DNA of 64,000 nt from JAOABV01 sp039801465 (GCA_039801465.1 JBDRUT010000005.1:1-64000), one strand, 5' to 3'. Positions 51,898 through 62,330 are shown, counted from the stretch's first letter. Numbers and translations are program-made. The notes: generated from the letters alone by a model not told the origin.

Positions 51898-54800
51898 ATG
51901 AAAGCAAAACTTTATTTTTGCATTTTATGTCTGACAATATCGTCAATAGTTATTGCTCAATCTAACCATATCTTTAACAACAGTATCTCTGACTTAAGTG
52001 CTAATTCACATACGCAACCTAATGTATTGAATGAAGAACTTGGCATTGCTCCGCTAACGATAAGTAAAGAAAAGGTTATCTATCCAATCTTAGAAAACAT
52101 TAAATCACCCGTACGTTTTGATACAACACGGATTTTGCCGCCACCATTACCAGTTGGCACATTACGTGATATTGCGGTGGGAACAAAGTTCAAAGGTAGT
52201 GCTGATGATACGGTTCGGTTTTTTGCGGTAATGTCTTCAGAACCACGCCATGCTTTATTGATAAATGATACAACATCTGTGCCACCAATTAAGGTTGCAA
52301 CCAGTGGTTGGCAAAAGCACGGTGCCAATGGTCGTTGGATAGATTCAGCCGGTGTCGGCTTTTTTAGTGCCGCAGTCGGTGATATTAATAATGATGGCAT
52401 TACCGATATGGTATATGGACGGTATGGCGGAACTTCAGAAATTTCTCGTTTGTATCGGGCTTGGTGGGATGGCACAACTTGGCAAAGAGAATCATTACCC
52501 AATAACAGTGCGCCACGCACTTTTCGCACAGGCACATTTGGTATAACTGATATTGCGATTGGTGATGTTGATGGTAATGGAATTAACGAAGTATTTTTTA
52601 CTGCGGGAAAAGCATTATTTAGAATGTATTGGACTGGCTCAACCTTTGTATTTGATTCATTTCCTTGGGGTGATGGTTCATATTTAAATGGAGTTGCAAT
52701 TGGTGATTTTGACCCAAGTTATCCAGGTAAAGAAGTTGCGGTTGTTTCTCATTTTGGTGCATTATTTAGATTAAGATATTCATCTCCTTACTGGTACTGG
52801 ACACCATTATTACAACCAACATCTAATATGGTTTGTTTTTATGATGTTGCAATTGGCGATGTTGACCCGAATTATCCTGGTAGTGAAGTTGTAATCTATA
52901 ATGGCTTAAATTTTCAAACTTATGGCAATATATTTATATTACGAAATACAGGTAGTTCCTGGTCACTTTTGCAACTGGGTGCTTACAACCAATGGGGAAC
53001 TTTCGGTGAAGTCGCGATTGGCGATGTCTATGACTTACATCAGGGAAATGAAATCATTGCGTCTGCTGGTAGTGCTACTGGTATTGGCAATCAAACAATT
53101 GTTTTGTGGAATGCCGGTGATAATTGGTATTATCGCTTGATGCCTTCAACTGGTGGACCTACTTATGGCGTTGCGGTCGGTAATTTCAATAAGTATCGTC
53201 CATCAACTGAACTCCAAGCAACTGACGAGATGATAATTGCCGGTAATAACAAAATCTTAGAATGTGAACAACGTCAACTTTATGATAATGATATGGTGTT
53301 GGACAAAATCAACTTTGCTCCTGCAGTTGTAATTCCTGGAGAAACGATCTCTGTTACTATTCGGCTTAAAAATTACGGCTATAATACTCAGGATACAATC
53401 CGTGTTTTCTATCGGGTGGCAGGAAGTACTACAGTTCAAGAAACTTGTTTTGCTAACTTAGGAGTTGGCGATTCTATCAATTATACTTTTAATACAAAAT
53501 ATATTTGTCCGAGTCCGGGGATTAAGGCAGTCAAATGCTCAGTAGCAATTAAAGGCGAACAGTATTTTGCTGATGATACCTTGAGAAGTAGTTTTAAGGT
53601 TTATGATACACTCTTTGGTATTAAGTTAGTCGGTATTGGTGGTGATTTACCCCGATTGGCTTCAGCATGTAGTCTGTGGAATAATTCAGTAATAACTGGT
53701 AACGTCGTATTTAAATTGACTGACACAACTTATCTCAATGAAATTTTTCCAATTGTGCTTACTGCGCCTGCCGGCTATCGCCGGGGCAATTGGACTTTAA
53801 CAATTAAGCCCAATGGATATTTCATACCATTAGTCCAGGGTAATAGTGGTACAACGATTATTGATTTGAAAAGTATAAATGGTGTAACTTTAGATAGCCT
53901 AACAATTTCTAACTTATCTACAACTGGTTCTGCTGTGCGTTTGTATAATGGTGCTTCTAATAATGTGATTAAGAATTGCTGGCTGAAAAGTAATATTTTA
54001 TCTTCTACTGCCGGAGTTTTAAGTTTTATTGTTGATGATAGTTTGGCAACAGGAAATAATAATAATCTGATAGAAAACTGTAACATTACCGGCACAAATA
54101 TTACTTCGGCTAATTATGGAATCTACTTTAGCGGTGTAAATACGCCCTTAGATAATTCTAATAATGTTATACGCAAGTGTCGAATCTATGATTTTAGTAA
54201 TACTGGCATCTATTTTGCCAACAATACTTATAATACTCTGATATCAGAGTGCGATATCTATACCCAAACCCAACAAACAACAAGTCTATTACAAGGTATT
54301 TATCTTCATGATTACAGTGTCGTTAAGACAAAAATATCGCGTAACAAGATTCGTGATTTTTGGACTGCGGGTCAATATCCAACTTTTAGAGGAATATATC
54401 TTTATTATAGTTCAGTATCAGAAACGACAGTAATCGATAATAATTTTATTTACTTGGATGCAATGCGAACTCATCAAGGTGCAACCATTTACGGTATACA
54501 TGAAGATTCCTATGACAATGTCCTTTGGGATATCTATTATAATTCAATTTACATTGGTGGTAATGGATTGACAAGTAATACCCATTCCTATGGAATTTAT
54601 CGTAATAAACCGAGTATTATTAATTTCAAAAATAATATTGTATTTAACAACCGAAGCCAAACTTCAGGAACCGGAAAACATTATGCAATATATTGTGCTA
54701 ATACCAGTGCAGGATTTAATTCTGATTATAATGATTTATATGTCTCAACTCCGGGTCAAAATGGTCAATTAATCGGTTATTGGTCATTACCATGCACAAC

Positions 54801-57800
54801 TTTACAGCAATGGCGAAGCCGTTCTTCTAAAGACTTACATAGCATCAGCCGAAATCCTGGATTTATCGCGCTCAGCGATCTACATATTAACCCTAATTGT
54901 GCCAATCCAGACAGAAAAGGCGTGCCGATTTCAAGTATCAATTATGACTTTGATAATCAACCAAGAGATTTGTCGCATCCTGATGTTGGTGCTGATGAGT
55001 ATACACCGAATCCGCCGTTTCCATTTAATTTAATCAGTCCAGCCGATAGCGCGGTCAATCAGCCAATAAATGGTAATTTGATATGGAACAGTTCAATTGC
55101 TGCTGACTACTATGATGTATTTCTGGATACTTCCTATCCACCAACACAAAAAGTCAGTGCCCTTCAAAGTGAAACCGTATTCAGTTATGTTGATATCAAA
55201 CCAAGAAGTAAGTATTATTGGCAAATTCGGGCTTATAATGATACCAACCCAGGACCAAATGAGTTTTCAATAAAAAGTAGGAAGTCTTCTCTTTATAAAG
55301 AAGATGTCGATAATTCTTTCTCTAATAGTATCAGTTCACAAATATGGCGATTCTTTACAGTCCCAATCCCAATTCCACCTTCTAATTTAACTTTATCCAA
55401 TGTGTTAGCAAATAGTATCGTATTGAGTTGGAATGATAATTCCACTGATGAAACTGGTTTTTATATTCGCAGAGATACATCTCTATCTGGTTCTTTTCCA
55501 ATCATCGATTCAGTTGAGTCTAATATTAGTAGTTATGTCTGCCAGAACCTATTGCCCAATACTCACTACTATTTTCGTGTTTCCGCATATAATCAGTTCG
55601 GTGAAAGTAAATTTTCTGCAAAAGATACTGTAACACTTGCTCAGGTTCCTAATGTGCCGAATCTATCTGATGTAAGTCATCTAAGTCTTAAAGTAAAGAT
55701 TGCACCGGCTAATAATCCAAATTATACCCAATATGCGATTCGAATTAGAGACGATGCTAAAACGACAAAGTATTTACATCTCAGCGGAGCATTAGTTGAT
55801 ACTGTAGTTTGGGCAACTTACAGCCAATGGGGTGGTGCTAATGGTTTAAAAATAGTCAATCTTATACCCAATGTTGCCTATACAGTTGATTGTAAAAGCC
55901 GTAATCAATTGAAAATCGAAACAGGATTCTCTCCCTCAGTAACACAAACTACTTTACCGTCATTAGAAATTCCTTATGCCGAATCATTTGAAAGTGATAC
56001 TTTTGAACCATTCGGCTGGGAACAGCAAGTAATTGTTTCTGGTGGCAACAATTGGAGCCGCGTCTTAAATGGCACTAATCCAACACAAACGCCTTATGAT
56101 GGAATCGGACAAGCATGTTATAATGTATTCAATGCACCCAGCGGAGCCCATAGCCGTTTAATTACACCACCATTTGATTTACGATATGTTGATGGCGCAA
56201 GGCTAAACTTCTATATGTATCATGATAATCTAAGTGCTAATCCTGATAGTTTAGTTATTGAACTGTCCACTAATTATGGTGGAAATTGGCAAAGACTCAA
56301 TAAATTTGAAAGATATGCATCAACTACTGGCTGGCAAAGACATTCTGTCCAGTTAGATTCAGGTATCGGTAATATTGTGCTTATTGCTTTCCACGCTTTT
56401 GCTCAAGGTGGCAATAATATATTTATTGATAGTGTTGGCATTGAACTCTGTGCAGATGTGATGGTTTCTGCAATTAGCCGGCCGAATTTAATTGAATGGA
56501 AACGCATTGAATTTACTCCTCAGATAGTTGTAACTAATAATAGTAATCAACCCCAAGACATTCCAGTTATTGGTGAAATTTATCGACCAGTGAGTGGTTT
56601 TTATGAAGGGTTTGAAGGAACAACTTTCCCCCCAACAAATTGGGTAATTTATAATAATGACGGCGGAACAAAAAGATGGCAGCGAATAACAACACCGGCT
56701 CACAGTGGCTCAGCCGCGATAAAATGTGAATCAGAAGGTTCGGTATTAAGAAACAACGATTGGCTAATAACGCCAAAAATAGATATTCAAGGCGGCAATT
56801 TAAGATTTTGGTATCGGTCAGCCGCAATCGCTAACGACTCTTTAGAGATCTGGCTCTCAACAACTAATAATGACATTAATAGTTTTGGAATCTTACTTAA
56901 TGCCTTCAGCATTCGGACAACAAGTTGGACCGAAAAAATAATTCCCCTCAGTTCTTATGCTGGTAAATCAGTCTATATTGCATTCGTTAATAAAGGGCTG
57001 AATCAAAGCACGATTTATCTTGATGATATATCAATTAATTATTCCGCAGCGGTTTTACTTTATACTGATAAAGATACTGCATACAGCATTTCGCCAAGCC
57101 AATCCTCCACTATTAGTTTTATGCCATGGCGGTCAATGGAACAAGGAAACTTTCTATTTAGGGCATATACAACTCTACCTACCGATTTTAATCCAGGTAA
57201 TAATCTCTTACAAAGATATTTCTCAGTCAATCCGATTCCAATAAGTTTACAATCACCGAACAATGGATTAATAACTAATGACAATACACCATATTTCAAT
57301 TGGACGGATGTTGAGAGCGCAGGAAGTTATCGGATTCAGGTCGCAGTTGATATTGAATTTCAAAACTGCGTGATTGACACAATCACCAACTTTTCTGAAT
57401 GGCAAGTTCCGGATGATAATCCCTTATCTGATAGTCTCTACTACTGGCGAGTTCGGGTTGAAAGTCCTGGACCCTCAGACCCGTGGAGTGAAATTAGAAC
57501 TTTGACTATTGATACCCGAAGTCCTTCAGCACCAATACTTGTTTTACCACCGAATATGAGTGTTAGTAATAATCAACAACCAAGGTTCGTTTGGCGCAAA
57601 GTTTCAGATGCAGTCTTGTATAATCTGGTAGTAGATATGGAAACAAAAGAGGACAATAAATTGGAAGATATTGAAACTACCGAGCAAAGAACAAGAACTA
57701 ATTCTTTGAGTGCAATTGAAAATATTAGCCCCAATAAGTACATTAAAGAACTATACTCCCAGACGATTAGCAATGAAAAATCTATTGAAGTGATTAATGT

Positions 57801-59478
57801 AAATATTTCGGATACGGCTTATACACACAACTTGAGTCTTTTTAACGGAAGTTATCGATGGAAGGTCAGGTGTAAAGATATTGCTGGTAACTGGAGTGAT
57901 TTTACCAATGAGTGGCAATTTACCATTGATATTATACCACCGACAATTCCCAGTATGATTTCACCACTTAATGGCGATACATTCTTTACACCGGTTCAGC
58001 ATTTTGTTTGGCATTCAGCCGATGAACCTGGTGTTGTCTATAATTTTGTTGCCGGCTTACTCGGTTCCGGCACCGTTAACCGAATTGTCACTGATACTTT
58101 TACCAGCACTGAATTTACTACTGGTGTATATAATTGGAAAATACGCGTTCGAGATAGTGTTGGTAATTGGTCAGATTTCTCCCCGGCATGCACATTTTAT
58201 GTTTTCACCGCAGCCTGGATACCAAGAGAACCAATGCCAACCAATGTTCCTGGTAAATATGTTAAGGATGGCGGCGCATTAGTTGGTGTTAACTCATCAC
58301 TCTATGCTATCCGTGGTAATAAATCAAATGAATTCTATAAATACGAATCAGGCGTTTGGTCAGCAAAAGAGACAATTGGTTTCGGTCCTAAACCTCCACC
58401 AGATAATGATAAAATTAACAAGAAAAAGCCCGGTAAAGGAGCATCTTTATGTTTTGATGGAAACCACACAATCTGGGCAACTAAAGGTGCAGGAACAAAA
58501 GAGATTTGGGCATATGATATTAATACTAATCAATGGACATTTAAGACCTGGATACCGTCATTAAAAGGACTAAAAGGCGGAACTTCAATATGGTATAAAG
58601 AGACCCTGCTCTATGTATTGGCTGGTGGACAACCTGCTTATGCACATAACTTCTTTGCTTATGCTCCAAATAATGATACCTGGTATTTGAAAGCCAAAGC
58701 AAAACTGGGTGCCTATGGTAAACCCTGGAAAGACGGTAGCGCGATTGTTGGTATTCGGGACACAATCTATGCGCTCAAAGGCAGTGATAAATATAACGCT
58801 TTCTATCTCTATGATATTAAACGCGACACTTGGATTGAAAAAGAATCCTGTCCTCAAAGACATCCTCAATTGGGCAAGAAGAATAAAGCTGGTGACGGCG
58901 GCGCAATGACAACCGACGGCACAATGCTCTATATGATAAAGGGCAAAGGCAAACAAGATTTTTGGCGATATACCCCAGGAACACCTGGAACTTGGACCCC
59001 ACTAGAAATAATTCCAAAACTTAACAATGATAATAAGAGTGTTCCTAAAACTGGCGCTGGACTGGCTTATGCCGAAGGTAAAATCTATCTTCTGAAAGGT
59101 AATAATACTGCGGAATTGTGGCGTTTCAATCCTAATAAAGACGCTACCCATTTAATTGAAATAAAAGATTCTGAAACGACCAACATTAAAAATAGTATTA
59201 ATTCCGACAAGACAACAACTAACATTGTATCGTTACAAGTAAACTCTCAGACCCAGATGAATAATATCACAATTTCTTATACAGTTCCAATTGCGTGTAG
59301 AGTTACGGTCAAACTATTTGATGCTTCTGGCAGATTAGTTGAAAATCTGGTCGATGAACATCTGAATCCAGGTTCATATAACACAACAATTTCTTCAAAT
59401 AACTTATCCCAAGGAATTTATTTCCTAAGATATATTATCGCCAATACTCAGATTGAAAAGAAACTCGTTGTGTATTAA
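51898..59478 (+). CDS. Giant multidomain secreted protein with C-terminal sorting domain (2526 aa)
   Basis: Approximate domain order: signal peptide (1-20); FG-GAP/VCBS-like propeller repeats (100-465, DINNDGITDMVYG, GDVDGNGINEVFF); CARDB-like (465-570); right-handed beta-helix (655-970, NNVIKNCW, NNLIENCN, NNVIRKCR rungs); Ig-like (1042-1130); FN3 (1158-1248). Next come two MAM/choice-of-anchor-J-like modules (1355-1518 and 1565-1720, each YxxxFE...W), three Ig/FN3-like sugar-binding-type repeats (1780-2105) and a divergent Kelch-like propeller (2106-2418). The C-terminal FlgD/type IX-like sorting domain (2438-2526) has FDASGRLVENLV and ends KKLVVY. AGAAAGGA precedes the ATG. The function, perhaps adhesion or a cell-surface coat, is inferred from architecture only. 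Confidence 0.88.
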   Translation: MKAKLYFCILCLTISSIVIAQSNHIFNNSISDLSANSHTQPNVLNEELGIAPLTISKEKVIYPILENIKSPVRFDTTRILPPPLPVGTLRDIAVGTKFKGSADDTVRFFAVMSSEPRHALLINDTTSVPPIKVATSGWQKHGANGRWIDSAGVGFFSAAVGDINNDGITDMVYGRYGGTSEISRLYRAWWDGTTWQRESLPNNSAPRTFRTGTFGITDIAIGDVDGNGINEVFFTAGKALFRMYWTGSTFVFDSFPWGDGSYLNGVAIGDFDPSYPGKEVAVVSHFGALFRLRYSSPYWYWTPLLQPTSNMVCFYDVAIGDVDPNYPGSEVVIYNGLNFQTYGNIFILRNTGSSWSLLQLGAYNQWGTFGEVAIGDVYDLHQGNEIIASAGSATGIGNQTIVLWNAGDNWYYRLMPSTGGPTYGVAVGNFNKYRPSTELQATDEMIIAGNNKILECEQRQLYDNDMVLDKINFAPAVVIPGETISVTIRLKNYGYNTQDTIRVFYRVAGSTTVQETCFANLGVGDSINYTFNTKYICPSPGIKAVKCSVAIKGEQYFADDTLRSSFKVYDTLFGIKLVGIGGDLPRLASACSLWNNSVITGNVVFKLTDTTYLNEIFPIVLTAPAGYRRGNWTLTIKPNGYFIPLVQGNSGTTIIDLKSINGVTLDSLTISNLSTTGSAVRLYNGASNNVIKNCWLKSNILSSTAGVLSFIVDDSLATGNNNNLIENCNITGTNITSANYGIYFSGVNTPLDNSNNVIRKCRIYDFSNTGIYFANNTYNTLISECDIYTQTQQTTSLLQGIYLHDYSVVKTKISRNKIRDFWTAGQYPTFRGIYLYYSSVSETTVIDNNFIYLDAMRTHQGATIYGIHEDSYDNVLWDIYYNSIYIGGNGLTSNTHSYGIYRNKPSIINFKNNIVFNNRSQTSGTGKHYAIYCANTSAGFNSDYNDLYVSTPGQNGQLIGYWSLPCTTLQQWRSRSSKDLHSISRNPGFIALSDLHINPNCANPDRKGVPISSINYDFDNQPRDLSHPDVGADEYTPNPPFPFNLISPADSAVNQPINGNLIWNSSIAADYYDVFLDTSYPPTQKVSALQSETVFSYVDIKPRSKYYWQIRAYNDTNPGPNEFSIKSRKSSLYKEDVDNSFSNSISSQIWRFFTVPIPIPPSNLTLSNVLANSIVLSWNDNSTDETGFYIRRDTSLSGSFPIIDSVESNISSYVCQNLLPNTHYYFRVSAYNQFGESKFSAKDTVTLAQVPNVPNLSDVSHLSLKVKIAPANNPNYTQYAIRIRDDAKTTKYLHLSGALVDTVVWATYSQWGGANGLKIVNLIPNVAYTVDCKSRNQLKIETGFSPSVTQTTLPSLEIPYAESFESDTFEPFGWEQQVIVSGGNNWSRVLNGTNPTQTPYDGIGQACYNVFNAPSGAHSRLITPPFDLRYVDGARLNFYMYHDNLSANPDSLVIELSTNYGGNWQRLNKFERYASTTGWQRHSVQLDSGIGNIVLIAFHAFAQGGNNIFIDSVGIELCADVMVSAISRPNLIEWKRIEFTPQIVVTNNSNQPQDIPVIGEIYRPVSGFYEGFEGTTFPPTNWVIYNNDGGTKRWQRITTPAHSGSAAIKCESEGSVLRNNDWLITPKIDIQGGNLRFWYRSAAIANDSLEIWLSTTNNDINSFGILLNAFSIRTTSWTEKIIPLSSYAGKSVYIAFVNKGLNQSTIYLDDISINYSAAVLLYTDKDTAYSISPSQSSTISFMPWRSMEQGNFLFRAYTTLPTDFNPGNNLLQRYFSVNPIPISLQSPNNGLITNDNTPYFNWTDVESAGSYRIQVAVDIEFQNCVIDTITNFSEWQVPDDNPLSDSLYYWRVRVESPGPSDPWSEIRTLTIDTRSPSAPILVLPPNMSVSNNQQPRFVWRKVSDAVLYNLVVDMETKEDNKLEDIETTEQRTRTNSLSAIENISPNKYIKELYSQTISNEKSIEVINVNISDTAYTHNLSLFNGSYRWKVRCKDIAGNWSDFTNEWQFTIDIIPPTIPSMISPLNGDTFFTPVQHFVWHSADEPGVVYNFVAGLLGSGTVNRIVTDTFTSTEFTTGVYNWKIRVRDSVGNWSDFSPACTFYVFTAAWIPREPMPTNVPGKYVKDGGALVGVNSSLYAIRGNKSNEFYKYESGVWSAKETIGFGPKPPPDNDKINKKKPGKGASLCFDGNHTIWATKGAGTKEIWAYDINTNQWTFKTWIPSLKGLKGGTSIWYKETLLYVLAGGQPAYAHNFFAYAPNNDTWYLKAKAKLGAYGKPWKDGSAIVGIRDTIYALKGSDKYNAFYLYDIKRDTWIEKESCPQRHPQLGKKNKAGDGGAMTTDGTMLYMIKGKGKQDFWRYTPGTPGTWTPLEIIPKLNNDNKSVPKTGAGLAYAEGKIYLLKGNNTAELWRFNPNKDATHLIEIKDSETTNIKNSINSDKTTTNIVSLQVNSQTQMNNITISYTVPIACRVTVKLFDASGRLVENLVDEHLNPGSYNTTISSNNLSQGIYFLRYIIANTQIEKKLVVY

Positions 59479-59984
59479 CCAAATTCACACAGCAAATTGA
59501 GAAATTTTGCCAATCTTCGGGCAAATTCTGCGAATAGACTTGACCATCTTTTGATTAGCAACAGGATAAGCGTAATCTTTAGTAGGCTAAGATGTTACTT
59601 ACTATTAGCCTTAATAAATGACCTCTTAAATTTAATATTAAACGCACTTTAAACCCCTTATTTAGAAGTTCTTTTAAGAAACACATTAGCCACAGTTTTA
59701 AACAACTAAATTGAAAAGAAACTAAAAGTTCTTTTTCCTCAGCTCTCAGATGCGATACGCGGTATACCCCACTATACCCCTTTTGAAAAGATGTTTTATG
59801 TTAATTATTGATTATTAGTGGATTAGATAAAAATTACCGCTAATTTTTATTTTAGATATAACTCAAAATTTCTAAGAGGTTAATAAGATAAAAGCACTGA
59901 AAATTTGGGAGATTGAAATCAGGGCGGTCCAGTAGAATTAATGCTAAGATTAGAGAAAATAAAAATTATAGCAATTGACCTAAA
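59479..59984 (+). other. Spacer after the giant gene
   Basis: 506 bases with no supported gene. A weak hairpin (TTTGCC...GGCAAA near 59500) lacks a T-run. GGTATACCCC and a nearby second TATACCCC (about 59761-59780) form a short direct repeat of unknown meaning. Confidence 0.5.
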
Positions 59985-60242
59985 TCAGAAGCGATTCAGT
60001 AAAATCAACGCTAAGATTATAAAAAGAATTGTTAATCCTGTAATTGAAAACATTAAGCCAAATGTTAAGTTTATAAATTTAAGATTAATTGTAAATTGGG
60101 GAATACCAATCTCAATTGTCTTAAAAAAAAGATTATAGACCGGTCCAGGGGGAAATAATGCTGATAAAAAATAAGATAATACTGAGCCTATAATAGCGCT
60201 GATAATAACTATGAAAATTATTAACCCAACACTACGACGCAT
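59985..60242 (-). CDS. Small two-helix membrane protein, DUF4321-like
   Basis: An 85-residue protein beginning MRRSVGLIIFIVIISAIIGS, with hydrophobic segments at about 5-28 and 60-83 joined by a loop containing FPPGPVYNLFF and a TFGLMFSITGLTILF segment. This layout and length match the DUF4321 family of short membrane proteins of unknown function. It starts 34 bases after the amrS stop on the same strand. A plus-strand frame over the same bases is its antisense shadow. Confidence 0.7.
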   Translation of the reverse strand: MRRSVGLIIFIVIISAIIGSVLSYFLSALFPPGPVYNLFFKTIEIGIPQFTINLKFINLTFGLMFSITGLTILFIILALILLNRF

Positions 60243-60276
60243 AAGTTAGTAAAATTTAATTTGGGGTTTATTGTAT

Positions 60277-61281
60277 TTATTGAAATTTTCCATAAATAAA
60301 ATAGCCACACCGTTTGCACTGACTGTCTTCTATACCAACAATTTTAGCAGTAAAATAGTCCCGGTCAATAAGTAAGTTTTTACAGTTCGGACAGTAGGTA
60401 TTATTATCAAAACCCAAAATATTACCAACATAGACATAATCTAATTTTTCTTTAGCAATCAGCAATGCTTGTTTCAGTTTTTCTGCTGGTGTCATTGGAA
60501 TATCCAGTTGATAATTGGGAAAATATCGCGAAAAATGGAGCACAGTATCTTTCCCCAAACTAGCAACATAATTGACTAAATTTTCCAGAGATTCTTTTGA
60601 GTCGTTTTTTGTTGGAATAATAAGATTAGTCAATTCTGTATGACAATGTTTCTTTGCCAATTCAATTGTTTTCTTTACTGCTGACAAATTACCTTTAACG
60701 AATTCTTGATAAAATGATTCGTCACTTGACTTTAAGTCAATATTTAAGGCATCAATCCAAGGTAAAAGTTCTTGAAATGGTTCAGGATTAATCATCCCAT
60801 TAGTCACCAGAACATTCTTTAATCCGTGCTTGCGTGCCAATTTAGTTACATCAAGTAAATATTCAAACCAAATTAAAGGTTCAGTATAAGTGTAAGCGAT
60901 GCCAACTGTCGGATACTCTTGAGCAATTTTAATCAATTGCTGTGGTGAAATATATCTACCATCGATTCTTTGTTGTGAGATTTCCCAATTTTGACAAAAG
61001 GGACATCTTAAATTGCAACCATAAGTTGCCACAGAAAATATTTGACTACCCGGAAAATAGTGGTATAACGGTTTTTTTTCAATCGGGTCTAATGCCATTG
61101 AAATTACTTCGCCATAATTTATCGCATAGAGTTTACCTTCAATATTTTTTCTGCCCAAACATAGACCAACTTTACCTTCAGCAATTATGCAGAAATTGGG
61201 ACAAAGTTCACATTGGATTAGTTCTTTTTCTGCCCTCTTTATTTTTTTATAATATTTTGCCTCGGTCAATTGATTCATCAT
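60277..61281 (-). CDS. amrS: AmmeMemoRadiSam-type radical SAM protein (AmrS)
   Basis: A 334-residue radical SAM enzyme related to pyruvate formate-lyase activases. The SAM cluster ligands are C89, C93 and C96 in GCNLRCPFC. The family-specific N-terminal Cys set (C24, C27, C31, C41; CELCPNFC) and a C-terminal zinc-ribbon-like pair (CPNC...CKRC) fit the AmrS group rather than PflA. The Memo and AMMECR1 partners that give the family its name are not nearby. The substrate is unproven. Confidence 0.87.
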   Translation of the reverse strand: MMNQLTEAKYYKKIKRAEKELIQCELCPNFCIIAEGKVGLCLGRKNIEGKLYAINYGEVISMALDPIEKKPLYHYFPGSQIFSVATYGCNLRCPFCQNWEISQQRIDGRYISPQQLIKIAQEYPTVGIAYTYTEPLIWFEYLLDVTKLARKHGLKNVLVTNGMINPEPFQELLPWIDALNIDLKSSDESFYQEFVKGNLSAVKKTIELAKKHCHTELTNLIIPTKNDSKESLENLVNYVASLGKDTVLHFSRYFPNYQLDIPMTPAEKLKQALLIAKEKLDYVYVGNILGFDNNTYCPNCKNLLIDRDYFTAKIVGIEDSQCKRCGYFIYGKFQ

Positions 61282-61326
61282 TATCGGATATTAGAAAGGT
61301 AATAAGCACATCATCTATTGAAGATA

Positions 61327-62283
61327 TTAAAAACCGATTTCAATCATCTTACCGGTTTTAGTAATCAAAATCCCTTGCATTCCTAACGAAGAAATCAGTT
61401 CTGCACCTCGTTCGGCACCTAAAACAAAGACTGCAGTTGCATAAGCATCCGCATCAACCGTTTTATCGGCAATAACCGTAACGCTTACAAGATTGTCAAT
61501 CGTATCAGCAATGGGTTGACCCGTCTTGGGATTAATGATATGAGTATATTTTTTGTTACCTTTTTGAATGAATTTTTCGTAACTGCCCGAAGTAGAAATT
61601 GATTGATTTTTTATCTTGACCGCCCTAATTGCTCCTTTGCCAAATGGATTTCTAATGCCAATCTTGTAAGTTCGGTTGCCAAAACAAACGATATCACCAC
61701 CGGCATCAATTAGCCCTGATTTAACCCCTGAATTTTTCGCGACTTCGCAAGCCTTATCAACCGCATAACCAACAGCAAGACCGCCTAAATCGAGCTCCAT
61801 TCCAGGTTGTAAGTATATTGAGTCATCAACAATACGAATTTTTTTATAATTTATTAGACTAACAAGTGAACTATCAAAGTTTTTCTCTGCAATTGGACTT
61901 TGCTTGGTATCAAGACTATCAAATCCCCAAGATATCATTGCCGGCCTTACTGTAATATCAAAGGCACCAGCGGATTTTTCTGACACCTCGATTGCTTTTA
62001 TTATCAATTCTTTCAGTTCTGGTGACATTTTAGCCGAGCCTTTTTTATTGAGTTGGTAAATTTCGCTCTCTTTGATATAAACTGATGCTACTGTATCTAT
62101 ATGACGAAGTGTTTGAATTATTTTTCTAATTGACCTTTTGGCTTGAATTGAATCAGAAGCAAAAATTTTAATTGTTACATAACTACCAAAAATAAAATCA
62201 TTATATTGAAAAAAACTCTCTTGGGTTTTGGAACAGAACAGCGCTAAACATATAAAAAAAATAAAAATTAGTTTTGATTTCAT
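61327..62283 (-). CDS. apbE: FAD:protein FMN transferase ApbE
   Basis: A 318-residue enzyme that attaches FMN through a phosphodiester to Thr/Ser of secreted or membrane flavoproteins such as NqrB/C and RnfG. Motifs: LDLGGLAVGYAVDKACE, GLIDAGGDIVCFG, ISTSGSYEKF, HIINPKTGQPI and the metal-binding VDADAYATAVFVLG. The N-terminus is a signal sequence with a Cys (LALFCSK) in lipobox-like position, so it is probably a periplasmic lipoprotein, although Phe at -1 is atypical. It has its own promoter, 45 bases precede amrS, and no flavoprotein target is encoded in the window. Confidence 0.93.
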   Translation of the reverse strand: MKSKLIFIFFICLALFCSKTQESFFQYNDFIFGSYVTIKIFASDSIQAKRSIRKIIQTLRHIDTVASVYIKESEIYQLNKKGSAKMSPELKELIIKAIEVSEKSAGAFDITVRPAMISWGFDSLDTKQSPIAEKNFDSSLVSLINYKKIRIVDDSIYLQPGMELDLGGLAVGYAVDKACEVAKNSGVKSGLIDAGGDIVCFGNRTYKIGIRNPFGKGAIRAVKIKNQSISTSGSYEKFIQKGNKKYTHIINPKTGQPIADTIDNLVSVTVIADKTVDADAYATAVFVLGAERGAELISSLGMQGILITKTGKMIEIGF

Positions 62284-62289
62284 TAACTA

Positions 62290-62318
62290 ATGTTAGAGAT
62301 AATTTCAATCCGTGTCAA
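62290..62318 (-). promoter_or_regulatory. apbE promoter, probably leaderless
   Basis: On the minus strand TTGACA (62318-62313), a 17-base spacer and TAACAT (62295-62290). Only 6 bases lie between the -10 box and the ATG at 62283, so the transcript should start at the initiation codon. Confidence 0.6.
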
Positions 62319-62330
62319 GTTCTTTACTAC

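Noticed and set aside
59490..59530. Terminator for the giant gene
   Set aside because: The small hairpin has a bulge and no following T-run.
59941..60138. 65-codon plus-strand frame
   Set aside because: It is antisense to the DUF4321-like gene, which has the better family match.
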